Below the pieces are notes generated by a model that saw only the letters and a list, made by a program, of their open reading frames with translations, ran no database searches and was not told where the DNA came from. Shown here in pieces: positions 24,966 through 34,007 of a stretch of DNA of 64,000 bases (position 1 is the stretch's first letter; each line of letters begins with the position of its first letter). The DNA lies in the NCBI RefSeq assembly GCF_014844035.1, contig NZ_CP062159.1, positions 1,860,001 to 1,924,000 of the forward strand, in the 5' to 3' direction. The stretch is from Flavobacterium sp. MDT1-60 (lineage in GTDB: Bacteria > Bacteroidota > Bacteroidia > Flavobacteriales > Flavobacteriaceae). Position numbers and translations under genes: made by a program.

Positions 24966-27260
24966 ATGAAAAATAAAAAAATAATAACTATTGGGGTTTT
25001 TGCCCTGTTTACTGTTGGAAATATGAATGCACAAAAAAAGCCCTATCTCGATAAAACCAAAACCATTGAAGAACGTATTGATTTGCTTTTGCCGCTGATG
25101 ACTTTAGAGGAAAAAGTGGGGCAAATGAACCAATACAACGGTTTTTGGGATGTTACCGGGCCGGCTCCAAAAGGCGGTACAGCGGAATTAAAATACGAAC
25201 ATTTACGAAAAGGATGGGTTGGATCAATGCTAACCGTTCGTGGTGTTAAAGAAGTTCGTGCCGTGCAGAAAATTGCAGTAGAAGAAACCCGTTTAGGAAT
25301 TCCGCTAATCATTGGTTTTGATGTAATACATGGCTATAAAACGTTAAGTCCGATTCCGCTGGCAGAAGCTGCGAGTTGGGATTTAGAAGCAATTAAAAAG
25401 TCGGCGTCGATTGCGGCGGATGAGGCTTCTGCATCTGGAATTAACTGGACTTTTGGACCAAATGTCGATGTTGCCAATGATGCGCGCTGGGGACGTGTGA
25501 TGGAAGGTGCGGGAGAAGACCCTTATTTAGGAAGCAAAATTGCTATTGCGAGAGTTAAAGGTTTTCAGGGAGAAACTATTGCTGATTTAGCAAAAGTAAA
25601 TACCATTGCAGCCTGTGCAAAACACTTTGCAGCATATGGTTATGTTGAAGCGGGTTTAGAATATAATATTGTAGACATTAGCAATTCTAAATTGTATAAT
25701 TCGGTTTTACCTCCTTTTGAAGCGACGGTACAAGCCGGAGTTCGAACGTTTATGAATTCATTTAATACATTGAATGGGGTTCCGGCGACTGGAAATACTT
25801 TCCTGCAACGAGATATTTTAAAAGGAAAATGGAAATTCGATGGTTTCGTAATTTCGGATTATGCTTCGATTCGTGAAATGATCGCGCACGGTTATGCAAA
25901 AGACGAAGCCGATGCAACTGCAAAAGGCGTAAATGCGGGATCAGATATGGACATGGAATCGTATTTATACGTCGCAAAATTGACTGATTTGGTGAAAGAA
26001 GGCAAAGTAAAAGAAGCTTTGGTTGATGATGCTGTTCGCCGAATTTTAAGAGTAAAATTTGAATTAGGTTTGTTTGATGATCCGTATAGATATTGCGACG
26101 AAAAACGTGAAAAAGCTACTATTGGAAATAAAGCCAATAATGACGGTGTTTTAGATATGGCAAAGAAGTCAATCGTTTTGCTGAAAAATGATAAGAATTT
26201 ATTGCCGCTAAAAAAAACCGGACAAAAAATTGCTTTGATCGGTGCTTTGGCAAATGATAAAAACAGTCCGTTAGGAAGCTGGAGAATTGCCGCAGATGAT
26301 AATTCGGCGGTTTCGGTTTTAGAAGGAATGCAACACTATAAAGACAATCAATTAACTTTTGAAAAAGGAGTTGATTTGTTGTCACAAAAAGCTACTTTTT
26401 TAACAGAGACTGTTTTCAATACAACAGACAAAAGCAGTTTTGAAGCAGCGAAAACAGCAGCAAAAAATGCCGATGTTGTAGTAATGGTTTTAGGGGAATA
26501 TGGTTTTCAGAGTGGGGAAGGACGCAGCAGGACTGATCTTAATTTACCTGGATTACAGCAAGAGTTGTTAGAGGAGATTTATAAAGTGAATCCGAATGTA
26601 GTTTTAGTTTTAAATAATGGACGTCCACTTTCTATTCCGTGGGCGGCAGAACATGTGCCTGCGATTGTAGAAGCCTGGCAGTTGGGAACGCAAACCGGAA
26701 ATGCTGTGGCGCAGGTTTTATACGGAGATTATAACCCGAGCGGAAAACTACCAATGTCGTTTCCCAGAAATGTAGGTCAGGTTCCAATTTATTACAACAA
26801 ATACAGTACAGGCAGACCAATTGACAGCGATAAAAATGTGTTCTGGTCGCATTATATGGATGTGGAAAAAACACCTCAGTATCCGTTTGGTTTTGGTTTG
26901 AGTTACACAAAATTTGATTATAAAAATCTGAAAGTGAATAAAACTGCTTTTGCAAAAGGAGAAAATGTACAAGTAAGTGTTGAGATAACAAACTCAGGAA
27001 ATTATGACGGAAAAGAAGTGGTACAATTGTATATTCATGATGAGTTCGCCAGTATTGTTCGCCCAATTAAAGAATTAAAAGGTTTCGAATTAGTAAGCCT
27101 GAAAAAAGGTGAAACCAAAACCGTGACTTTTACTTTAACGGATAAGGAACTTGGTTTTTACGATAACGAAGGAAATTATTTAGTTGAAGAAGGAACTTTT
27201 AAAATTATGGTTGGAGGAAGTTCTGACAAAGGTTTAGAAAGTGGTTTTGAAATGAAGTAG
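24966..27260 (+). CDS. bglX: Glycoside hydrolase family 3 beta-glucosidase, BglX-like
   Basis: 764 aa with a signal peptide cleaved near NAQ. The (beta/alpha)8 domain includes GPNVDVANDARWGRVMEG, AACAKHFAAYG and the nucleophile Asp298 in FDGFVISDYA. Then come the alpha/beta sandwich domain (about 390-640) and a fibronectin type III-like C-terminal domain (about 655-764). The length matches BglX. It is expected in the periplasm, releasing glucose from beta-glucosides, here plausibly from the non-reducing ends of glucomannan oligosaccharides. Confidence 0.9.
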   Translation: MKNKKIITIGVFALFTVGNMNAQKKPYLDKTKTIEERIDLLLPLMTLEEKVGQMNQYNGFWDVTGPAPKGGTAELKYEHLRKGWVGSMLTVRGVKEVRAVQKIAVEETRLGIPLIIGFDVIHGYKTLSPIPLAEAASWDLEAIKKSASIAADEASASGINWTFGPNVDVANDARWGRVMEGAGEDPYLGSKIAIARVKGFQGETIADLAKVNTIAACAKHFAAYGYVEAGLEYNIVDISNSKLYNSVLPPFEATVQAGVRTFMNSFNTLNGVPATGNTFLQRDILKGKWKFDGFVISDYASIREMIAHGYAKDEADATAKGVNAGSDMDMESYLYVAKLTDLVKEGKVKEALVDDAVRRILRVKFELGLFDDPYRYCDEKREKATIGNKANNDGVLDMAKKSIVLLKNDKNLLPLKKTGQKIALIGALANDKNSPLGSWRIAADDNSAVSVLEGMQHYKDNQLTFEKGVDLLSQKATFLTETVFNTTDKSSFEAAKTAAKNADVVVMVLGEYGFQSGEGRSRTDLNLPGLQQELLEEIYKVNPNVVLVLNNGRPLSIPWAAEHVPAIVEAWQLGTQTGNAVAQVLYGDYNPSGKLPMSFPRNVGQVPIYYNKYSTGRPIDSDKNVFWSHYMDVEKTPQYPFGFGLSYTKFDYKNLKVNKTAFAKGENVQVSVEITNSGNYDGKEVVQLYIHDEFASIVRPIKELKGFELVSLKKGETKTVTFTLTDKELGFYDNEGNYLVEEGTFKIMVGGSSDKGLESGFEMK

Positions 27261-27278
27261 CGAAGAAAATAATCTCGG

Positions 27279-27481
27279 CAAAGTCGCCAAGTCGCAAAGT
27301 TTTTTTGCATAACCCCTAGCTTCAGCTAGGGGAATAAGATTTAAAAAGAAAGGGCTTTAGCCAAACTTTGTAGGTTTGGCTAAAGCCCTTTTGATTGTTT
27401 TTATATTTTCATCCAGCTAAAGCTGGACGCTATTGAAACTCATTTTAAAAGATGAGCTTTGCGACTCTGCGTATTTGCGAG
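27279..27481. repeat. Nested palindrome cluster downstream of the GH3 gene
   Basis: Four structures nest in 200 bp. The outer arms around 27279-27299 and 27457-27481 share AGTCGCAAAG with its complement. Inside are a 20-bp palindrome CCCCTAGCT-TC-AGCTAGGGG (27313-27332), a perfect 18-bp stem (27349-27366 with 27374-27391, core GGGCTTTAGCC) and TCCAGCT-AA-AGCTGGA (27412-27427). All share CTAGCT or CTTTAGC cores, so they look like related elements. The 27261-27618 gap holds no gene. Confidence 0.75.
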
Positions 27482-27505
27482 ATTAATTAATCATATAAAA
27501 ATTTT

Positions 27506-27578
27506 CTCTCGCAGATTTTGCAGATTCGGCAGATTTTTTTATCTCCTAAATCTGCAAAATCTGCGAGAGTTTTTTTTA
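27506..27578 (+). terminator. Perfect 21-bp hairpin with T-tract, probable terminator
   Basis: 27506-27526 (CTCTCGCAGATTTTGCAGATT) pairs perfectly with 27549-27569 and is followed by T9. It ends 40 bp before the aldo/keto reductase gene. It is built from the GCAGATT unit seen also at 21416. It would end the esterase-GH3 transcript. Confidence 0.6.
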
Positions 27579-27618
27579 CCTTTAAAACCTATTAAACTTA
27601 CAACCTTAAATTGCAATA

Positions 27619-28575
27619 ATGAAATATAACAGATGTGGAAAAAGCGGGTTATTGTTACCTGAAATTTCTTTAGGATTATGGCATAACTTCGGATCGGTAG
27701 ATAATTTTGACAATGCTGAAAGTATCGCTGTGGAAGCTTTTGATAAAGGAATCACCCATTTTGATTTAGCTAATAATTACGGACCGGTTCCAGGTTCTGC
27801 AGAAACTAATTTTGGTAAAATTCTTTGGCATAATTTTCAGGGAAATTTACGTGACGAAATCATTATTTCGACCAAAGCCGGCTACACAATGTGGGATGGG
27901 CCTTATGGAGACTGGGGTTCAAGAAAGTATGTGTTATCAAGCTTAGATCAGAGTTTAAAAAGAATGAAAGTCGATTATGTCGATATTTTCTATTCGCACC
28001 GCCCAGATCCGGAAACACCAATTGAAGAAACCATGATGGCTTTAGATTACGCGGTAAGAAGCGGAAAAGCATTGTATGTCGGAATCAGTAATTATTCGGC
28101 GGAACAAACCCGAGTTGCTGTGGATGTTTTGAAACAATTAGGAACGCCTTGTTTGATTCACCAAGCGAAATATTCAATGTTAGAACGCTGGGTTGAAAAT
28201 GGTTTATTAGATGTTTTGGAAGAAAAAGGAGTAGGTTGTATTGCGTTTTCGCCTTTAGCACAAGGACTATTAACGGATAAATATCTAAATGGAATTCCAG
28301 AAAACTCAAGAGCACATAATCCGAACGGGCACTTGAAAGAAAATGAAGTTACCACAGAAAGAATTCAGAAGCTGGTTCAGCTGAATGAAATTGCTCAGAA
28401 TAGAAACCAATCTTTGGCACAAATGGCTTTGGCGTGGTTGCAAAAAGACAAACGAATTACTTCGGTTTTAATTGGAGCGAGTTCTGTAAAACAATTGTGT
28501 AATAATATTGATTGTTTGCAAAATACTGAGTTCGGAACAGATGAATTGAATGCGATTGAAAAGATATTAGCGTAA
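27619..28575 (+). CDS. Aldo/keto reductase, YghZ/Gpr-like
   Basis: 318 aa, cytoplasmic. NAD(P)H-dependent carbonyl reductase with a TIM barrel. The N-terminal MKYNRCGKSGLLLPEISLGLW and ITHFDLANNYGP contain the catalytic Asp and Tyr, then the conserved Lys (IISTKAGYTMW) and His (IFYSHRPDP). The length and GPVPGSAE loop match the YghZ group, which reduces methylglyoxal and other aldehydes in E. coli. Its place in a sugar locus suggests a role on sugar-derived aldehydes, but this is not shown. Confidence 0.85.
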   Translation: MKYNRCGKSGLLLPEISLGLWHNFGSVDNFDNAESIAVEAFDKGITHFDLANNYGPVPGSAETNFGKILWHNFQGNLRDEIIISTKAGYTMWDGPYGDWGSRKYVLSSLDQSLKRMKVDYVDIFYSHRPDPETPIEETMMALDYAVRSGKALYVGISNYSAEQTRVAVDVLKQLGTPCLIHQAKYSMLERWVENGLLDVLEEKGVGCIAFSPLAQGLLTDKYLNGIPENSRAHNPNGHLKENEVTTERIQKLVQLNEIAQNRNQSLAQMALAWLQKDKRITSVLIGASSVKQLCNNIDCLQNTEFGTDELNAIEKILA

Positions 28576-28603
28576 AATGTATTTTGTGAAATGTGAAATG
28601 ATA

Positions 28604-28632
28604 AAAAAATGGGACAATTTGTCCCATTTTTT
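28604..28632. terminator. Bidirectional terminator between the reductase and GH97 genes
   Basis: Stem AAAATGGGAC/GTCCCATTTT (28606-28615 with 28621-28630), 5-nt loop, A-run on the left and T-run on the right. It serves both converging genes and abuts the GH97 stop. Confidence 0.85.
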
Positions 28633-30535
28633 ATTTTATAATCATCGCCAATCCGCCACCGCTGGCCAATTGATATTTTAATTTCGTTGTCGAATCAACG
28701 GTAATAATTTCTCTTTTATAATCTACAGCCGATTTATCAGCGTTTATTCCATCTGAGAAAATTTCAGCTTCAAATTTTTTGCCTTTTTCAAGGAAAGAAA
28801 AATCAATTGTTATTTCTCTGGAATCCCAATTTGTTATGGCGCCTAAATACCAGGTATTTGCCTTTCTGCGGGCGATTGCAACATGTTTTCCAACTTCACC
28901 ATCCAACGCAACCGTTTCATCAAAAGTGGTTGGAATTCTAGCAATAAAATCAGTGCTTTCCTGTTCCTTCATATAAGAGGTTGGGCTATCGGCCATCATT
29001 TGCAAAGGCGCTTCAAAAATAGTGTAGAGCGCTAATTGATGCGATCTTGTTCCCTGACTTACCGGATTCGAATGGCTTGGTTTGAATTCGCTTTTTGTAG
29101 CATTTCGCATCGCACCTGGCGTATAATCCATGGGACCAGCCATCATTCTGATAAAGGAAATGGTGCAGTCGTATAACGGAACATCGTCATTTGGCGTCCA
29201 TTTATTGTTTTCCAACCCTTTTACGCCTTCAAAATTTAGAATGTTTGGATAGGTTCTCTGAATTCCGGTTGGTTTGTACATGCCGTGAAAATCTAAAAGT
29301 AATTTATATTTAGCCGCTTTCTCAGCGATATCATAAACAGAATTCACCATTTTAGCGTCATCACGATCAATAAAATCAACTTTAAATCCTTTGATTCCGA
29401 GTTTCGAATAATTCTCAAAAACGCCTTCTATATTGTTATTCAAAGCCATCCACGAACACCATAAAATAACGCCAACGTTTCTTTCTTTCGCGTAGGCGAT
29501 TAAAGCTTCCAGATCCACATTCGGATTGTGTTTCATGATATCGGTTTCAACGCTCCAGCCTTCATCCAAAACAACATATTCTACATTGTTTTTTGATGCA
29601 AAATCAATGTAATATTTATAAGTCTGCGTATTAATTCCGGCTTTGAAATCGACATTGTAAATATTCCAGTCATTCCACCAATCCCAGGCTACTTTGCCGG
29701 GTTTGATCCACGAAATGTATTTTATTTTCGAAGGCTCTGATAATTTCTGAACTATATCATTATTCGCTAATTCGGCATCATTTTCAGAGATCACGATAAT
29801 TCTCCACGGAAAATTGCGGCTTCCTTTGGTTTTAACCAAATAATCAGCTCTTTCGGTAATTAATTTGTTGAGGTAATTAAATCCACCGTTTGTTTCTTTT
29901 AATGGATATTTCGGAAAACGAGATTCAAAACCAGATTTTGTCGTGTTATTTGTCATAAACAATCCCGGATAATCTTCCATATTTGCTTCTAGGAAAACTG
30001 CTTTTTTATGGTTTTTATAATCAATTAAAAACGGCAAAAAAGCCAAAGTATCTTTCGCAAATTCGCTTACTTTCTTGTTTTCATAATGCGATTCAAAAGA
30101 AGAAATATAAGGATCTTTTGGATTTCGTAAATCACGAACATAGGGCATCAAAGTGTTGTAATCCTGATCGAAATTCAAAACAACTTTTTCATTTTTTATA
30201 GTAATGTCTTTTTTCTTTTTAGTGATAAATCGATACGCAACTCCATCATCAAAAGCACGATATTCAATACTGAAATCATTTTTAAAATTTAAAGTCAACT
30301 GATTGTATTTATTTTGAACCGATTTCTTTTTATAAAATGGAGATTCAAATGAAGTATCAACACTTTCTTTTTTCGAATTTAAAACGACTGGATCTTTTCC
30401 TAAAACAACATTTTCATTCAAAGTCACAGACATTTCAGAAGGAGCCAAAATCAAATCTTTTTCATGCGAAATACTCCACGAAATTTTATCATTCACTAAA
30501 ATTTTAATTTCAATTTTTCCATCAGGAGAAGTCAA
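28631..30535 (-). CDS. Glycoside hydrolase family 97, probable retaining alpha-galactosidase (signal peptide out of frame)
   Basis: At least 634 aa. An N-terminal beta-sandwich (LTSPDGKIEIKI...) precedes a catalytic barrel and a C-terminal beta domain. IKGFKVDFIDRDD holds a candidate nucleophile Asp387. An Asp at this strand marks the retaining alpha-galactosidase branch of GH97, as opposed to SusB-like inverting glucosidases. The open frame starts at a weak TTG and lacks an export signal. Upstream, ATG at 30611-30609 followed by A8 opens a frame that is one base off. With A7 it would read MKKIFILFCFVFVNLSFSQ straight into this frame, a perfect signal peptide. The intact gene would be 28631-30611. 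Confidence 0.85.
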   Translation of the reverse strand: MTSPDGKIEIKILVNDKISWSISHEKDLILAPSEMSVTLNENVVLGKDPVVLNSKKESVDTSFESPFYKKKSVQNKYNQLTLNFKNDFSIEYRAFDDGVAYRFITKKKKDITIKNEKVVLNFDQDYNTLMPYVRDLRNPKDPYISSFESHYENKKVSEFAKDTLAFLPFLIDYKNHKKAVFLEANMEDYPGLFMTNNTTKSGFESRFPKYPLKETNGGFNYLNKLITERADYLVKTKGSRNFPWRIIVISENDAELANNDIVQKLSEPSKIKYISWIKPGKVAWDWWNDWNIYNVDFKAGINTQTYKYYIDFASKNNVEYVVLDEGWSVETDIMKHNPNVDLEALIAYAKERNVGVILWCSWMALNNNIEGVFENYSKLGIKGFKVDFIDRDDAKMVNSVYDIAEKAAKYKLLLDFHGMYKPTGIQRTYPNILNFEGVKGLENNKWTPNDDVPLYDCTISFIRMMAGPMDYTPGAMRNATKSEFKPSHSNPVSQGTRSHQLALYTIFEAPLQMMADSPTSYMKEQESTDFIARIPTTFDETVALDGEVGKHVAIARRKANTWYLGAITNWDSREITIDFSFLEKGKKFEAEIFSDGINADKSAVDYKREIITVDSTTKLKYQLASGGGLAMIIK

Positions 30536-30600
30536 AACAAAATCTTGTTTCTTCTGTGAAAAAGAAAGATTTACAAAAACGAAACAAAAAAGAATAAAGA

Positions 30601-30608
30601 TTTTTTTT
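30601..30608 (-). other. A8 homopolymer tract after the GH97 start codon, one base out of frame
   Basis: Eight A residues on the coding strand directly follow ATG. Seven (or ten) would put the signal peptide in frame with GH97. It is a candidate slippage site or a sequencing error. Confidence 0.75.
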
Positions 30609-30702
30609 CATACTGGAATGTTTTTAACCATATAAATAATACAAGTTCATTTAAATATAGCTCAAAGTTTAGCTTATAATCTCTTAGATGAACTTATATG
30701 GT

Positions 30703-31998
30703 TTAATTTTTTTTCAGTTGGTTGTTATATTTTTTTACAATATTTAAAGTCGATTTATCCGAAGAAAAAACCGAATTCAAGCCTTGTGGTTCCTGCGGAG
30801 GATCAGTCGTTAAAGGATCGCCCGGACTCCATTTTCCGCTTTCGTTTATGGCTTTTCCTTCACCTCCAAATCCCCAGAAATTCGCTCCTTGCAACGGACC
30901 ATTATTTTTGACACTTTCAGCAACTCTTCCAAAAATATAATTGTAAAAAACATCTCTGTTTGCAACTGATGCCGTTGGCAATAAACTTTCGTTTTCTCTT
31001 CCCAAACCAAATTCTTCAATAATTATGGGGCGTTTTAAATGATTGGCTACGGCCACGTGTTTGTCAATATATTTTCCGGCATTTTCTAAAGTTGTTGGCA
31101 ACGTTTTTTCAGCATTCTCAGCTTTAAACCAGCCCCAGTTTTTCGGCCAGATGTGCATGGTCAAATAATCAATATTCGGATTTTGATGCGTTCTCTCAAA
31201 AATTCCAATATCATCATTCGAGCTATTCAATCCTTCTGAACCAGTCGAAATCAGATGGTTTTTATCTAAACTGTCCATTAAATTCACAATGTTATTCAGC
31301 CAAACGGTGAATTTTGCTTCATTTTCAACTGTAAAAAGCCTCGGTTCATTTCCAACCTGCCACGCCATAATCGTATTATCGTCAGTATATTTTTTATGAG
31401 AATACGCATTTGTTCTTCCCATAATAAATTTCACGTGATTTTCTAACGCCTGCATACAAGGTTCACAACTATGAAATTGCTGCGTATACGACATAAACTG
31501 AGGCCAGGTATTCGGTGCAATTCCAGGAATCGGAACCGGGCCTTTGCCATTCCATTCTAAATATTGTGACATTCCACCAGACCATTCCCAGTTGTTTGTC
31601 AGGTACAAAACCGCATACATTTTACGTTTACGCATTTCGTTCATAAGGAAATCCAATCCATCAAGCAAATCTTCATCGTATTTTCCCTGTTCATATTGCA
31701 AAGCCGGACGAACTGTAAAATCGTATTTTCCACCGTCGCCTCCTACTAAAATTCTTAAGTTGTCAATGCCGTTTTTCTGCATTAAATCGAGTTCTCGTAA
31801 AAGTCTTTTTCGGTCACCGATTTTTTTCGAAGCCAATAAACTTCCGTACCAATAATTCGTTCCAATGTACGCGTACGGTTTATCGCCTTTGTAAAATTGC
31901 GTTCCTTTTACCGTAATTCTTGGTAGTTGCTGAGCCTGACAACTAAAGTTGACCATGCATAAGGCAAGAAGTACTAATTTTGAGATTGAATTTTTCAT
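30703..31998 (-). CDS. GH5 subfamily 7-like endo-beta-1,4-mannanase, lipoprotein
   Basis: 431 aa. Lipobox NFSC (Cys20) suggests anchoring in the outer membrane. The GH5 barrel has acid/base Glu218 in WQVGNEPRLF and nucleophile Glu329 in IIIEEFGLG. YIGTNYWYGSLLASK and LRILVGGDGG are typical of the GH5_7 mannanases. It should cut internal mannosidic bonds in mannan at or near the surface. It lies 5 bp downstream of the GH51-like gene and upstream of GH97, probably one operon. Confidence 0.87.
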   Translation of the reverse strand: MKNSISKLVLLALCMVNFSCQAQQLPRITVKGTQFYKGDKPYAYIGTNYWYGSLLASKKIGDRKRLLRELDLMQKNGIDNLRILVGGDGGKYDFTVRPALQYEQGKYDEDLLDGLDFLMNEMRKRKMYAVLYLTNNWEWSGGMSQYLEWNGKGPVPIPGIAPNTWPQFMSYTQQFHSCEPCMQALENHVKFIMGRTNAYSHKKYTDDNTIMAWQVGNEPRLFTVENEAKFTVWLNNIVNLMDSLDKNHLISTGSEGLNSSNDDIGIFERTHQNPNIDYLTMHIWPKNWGWFKAENAEKTLPTTLENAGKYIDKHVAVANHLKRPIIIEEFGLGRENESLLPTASVANRDVFYNYIFGRVAESVKNNGPLQGANFWGFGGEGKAINESGKWSPGDPLTTDPPQEPQGLNSVFSSDKSTLNIVKKYNNQLKKN

Positions 31999-32003
31999 TC
32001 TTA

Positions 32004-33746
32004 TTAAATTGATAATTTTAATTTATTTTTTTCAATAACCACAAAAACCGAAGATCGTGCAGGTAAAGTTACACTTGTGTTATTTGTTATCAAGGATGAA
32101 AAAGGCTTAATAGTGGTATAATTTGCTGGTCCGCCTGCTGTCAAAGTTGGTCCGTTTCCGTTAATGATCACTTTTCTTGAGAATTCTCCATTATCCGTAT
32201 CTCCAATTAAAGTATACCAAAACATTCTTTTGCCTGTCAGGAAGTTATTCAATTTTAACTTTATATTTATGGAAGTTGTTGCTTTATTTACAAAGGCCAA
32301 ACCTATTTTCCCATCAGAAAATGAGGAAGCATATACTTCGTAATTTCCATTGGTATCTTTATTGGCTTCGATTAAACGATCTCCCATGTATTTTTGAAAA
32401 TAATACATGTGATAAAATGCCGGGCGAGGATTTCCTTTCGGAATATTAGGTTCATCTCCGTTGCTAAACATTCCGTGATCATCTCCATTTGCCCAGGCGT
32501 TTGCTAAATCCCAACGTGCTGCAAGGCCAATTTTGTTTTTTAAAACTTCTCCTAAAATCAAGACGGCGTGCATTCCGTTGATGTGTGATACTTGCTGTTT
32601 GCTTCCGGTTGAAAAAATATTCCATTCATCTAAAGCAAAAGGTTTAATTTCATTACCAGTAGATGTCAATGCATTTTTGCAAAAAGTCATCATGTCAGCC
32701 GTTACTTTTTTAGGAGTTTCTAAAATTTCAGATGCTGCGGCGTTTGTATTGTAGTTCGTATAGTAATTATGAATCACATAATAATCAGCTTTGTTTTCAA
32801 TGTTTTTAAGCAGTTTGTCATTCCATGTTTTATAACAATCCGGTAGATAACTTGCAGGGGAGCTTTCGACCATTATGGCACCAATTTTAATATTTGAATT
32901 TCCAACAGCAGCTGCAGCTTTACGCATTGCCTCTGCAATTATTTTAAAGTGTTGTGCATATAACTGTCCGTTTAATAATTCAGGTTGTCCATCTTTATTG
33001 TTGGCTGTATTGATTCTGTAACTTGCTTCCCAATCGGCATAAACTTCATTTCCAATTTCCCAATATTGTGTTCTTCCATTGTCGTAAGTTACCCAGTCAG
33101 CGGCTAATTTTGCTGCATCCGCAACCGGATTTGAGCCTATTCCGTATCTGGCATAACCGTAGTTAATGGTAATAATTCCTTTACTGCTCGTGGATTGTAA
33201 AAGCTGGTAATAATTATCTAGTGAAATGGTCCAGTCTTCATCATTTTTTCCGAACCAGAAACCAGAATTTTCTTCCGTTCCATCAGCCTTCATTAATTTT
33301 GAAGGTGCTGTTGGCGGATTGCTGCTTGCATTCCAAAAATAGATATCACTAATGCTTCCGCCGGGAAATCTAATAATATTTGGTTTTAGATTTGAGATGT
33401 CAGTTACTAAAGGCGTATTTGTAATTAATTTACCTGACCATAAATTGGCGTTATTTCCGTAAATTGAAGAGGGAATTTTTGTTATTACGTTAGCATAATC
33501 AACAGTTACAGTTGAATTTGTTGCTTCAGGAATAGTTGCATCTGTAAAGCTTGCTGGAGAAGTAAAGTTTTTAGCTGCCCAATTGTCCAGAAAAAAACCA
33601 ATAGTATTTGCTGTAGCAGGATCTATTTGTTCTTCTATTACAGGATCTTCGGGGGTTGGAGCTGGATCAGAAGAGTTTTCATCTGATTTTGAGCAGGAGC
33701 ATTGTAACAAAATAATTGTAAATGCTATAAGAGTTAATTTTTTCAT
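32004..33746 (-). CDS. GH51-like clan GH-A glycoside hydrolase, lipoprotein
   Basis: 580 aa. Lipobox CSC near residue 18, then an acidic Ser/Pro linker. The catalytic part resembles GH51: PNIIRFPGGSISDIYFW (RFPGG at 126-130), acid/base Glu234 in YWEIGNEVYADW and nucleophile Glu374 in FALDEWNIF. GH51 includes alpha-L-arabinofuranosidases and endo-glucanases. The C-terminal part (about 460-580) is a beta-sandwich ending in SVFVVIEKNKLKLSI. Placement in a mannan locus makes an endo-type activity on glucomannan possible. The family assignment is by motif only and could be wrong. Confidence 0.65.
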   Translation of the reverse strand: MKKLTLIAFTIILLQCSCSKSDENSSDPAPTPEDPVIEEQIDPATANTIGFFLDNWAAKNFTSPASFTDATIPEATNSTVTVDYANVITKIPSSIYGNNANLWSGKLITNTPLVTDISNLKPNIIRFPGGSISDIYFWNASSNPPTAPSKLMKADGTEENSGFWFGKNDEDWTISLDNYYQLLQSTSSKGIITINYGYARYGIGSNPVADAAKLAADWVTYDNGRTQYWEIGNEVYADWEASYRINTANNKDGQPELLNGQLYAQHFKIIAEAMRKAAAAVGNSNIKIGAIMVESSPASYLPDCYKTWNDKLLKNIENKADYYVIHNYYTNYNTNAAASEILETPKKVTADMMTFCKNALTSTGNEIKPFALDEWNIFSTGSKQQVSHINGMHAVLILGEVLKNKIGLAARWDLANAWANGDDHGMFSNGDEPNIPKGNPRPAFYHMYYFQKYMGDRLIEANKDTNGNYEVYASSFSDGKIGLAFVNKATTSINIKLKLNNFLTGKRMFWYTLIGDTDNGEFSRKVIINGNGPTLTAGGPANYTTIKPFSSLITNNTSVTLPARSSVFVVIEKNKLKLSI

Positions 33747-34007
33747 CTTGACTATTTTGATAGTTTATGCATTTTATGCAAAGAATTTACTAATGCTGAT
33801 TTTATTTTTTGTTGTAAATGTGTCTAAAACAGCCTAGTTGAAATAGATATATTTATAATAGTATTCTTTTTTGCTGTTTCATAAGATGGTTATTTGTCTT
33901 TAAAACAGTAAATAAAAAGTTCAAAAACTAATCTTTAGCAGGAGAATAGTTTGGTATGGTTAAAAGGATTAGCCTATAAAATATTTCCAGAAATGGATTA
34001 TTCCTTT

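Noticed and set aside
26632..27066. 144-aa open frame on the minus strand inside GH3
   Set aside because: Lies fully antisense to the clear GH3 catalytic gene, with no motif, signal peptide or promoter; composition is that of a reversed coding frame.
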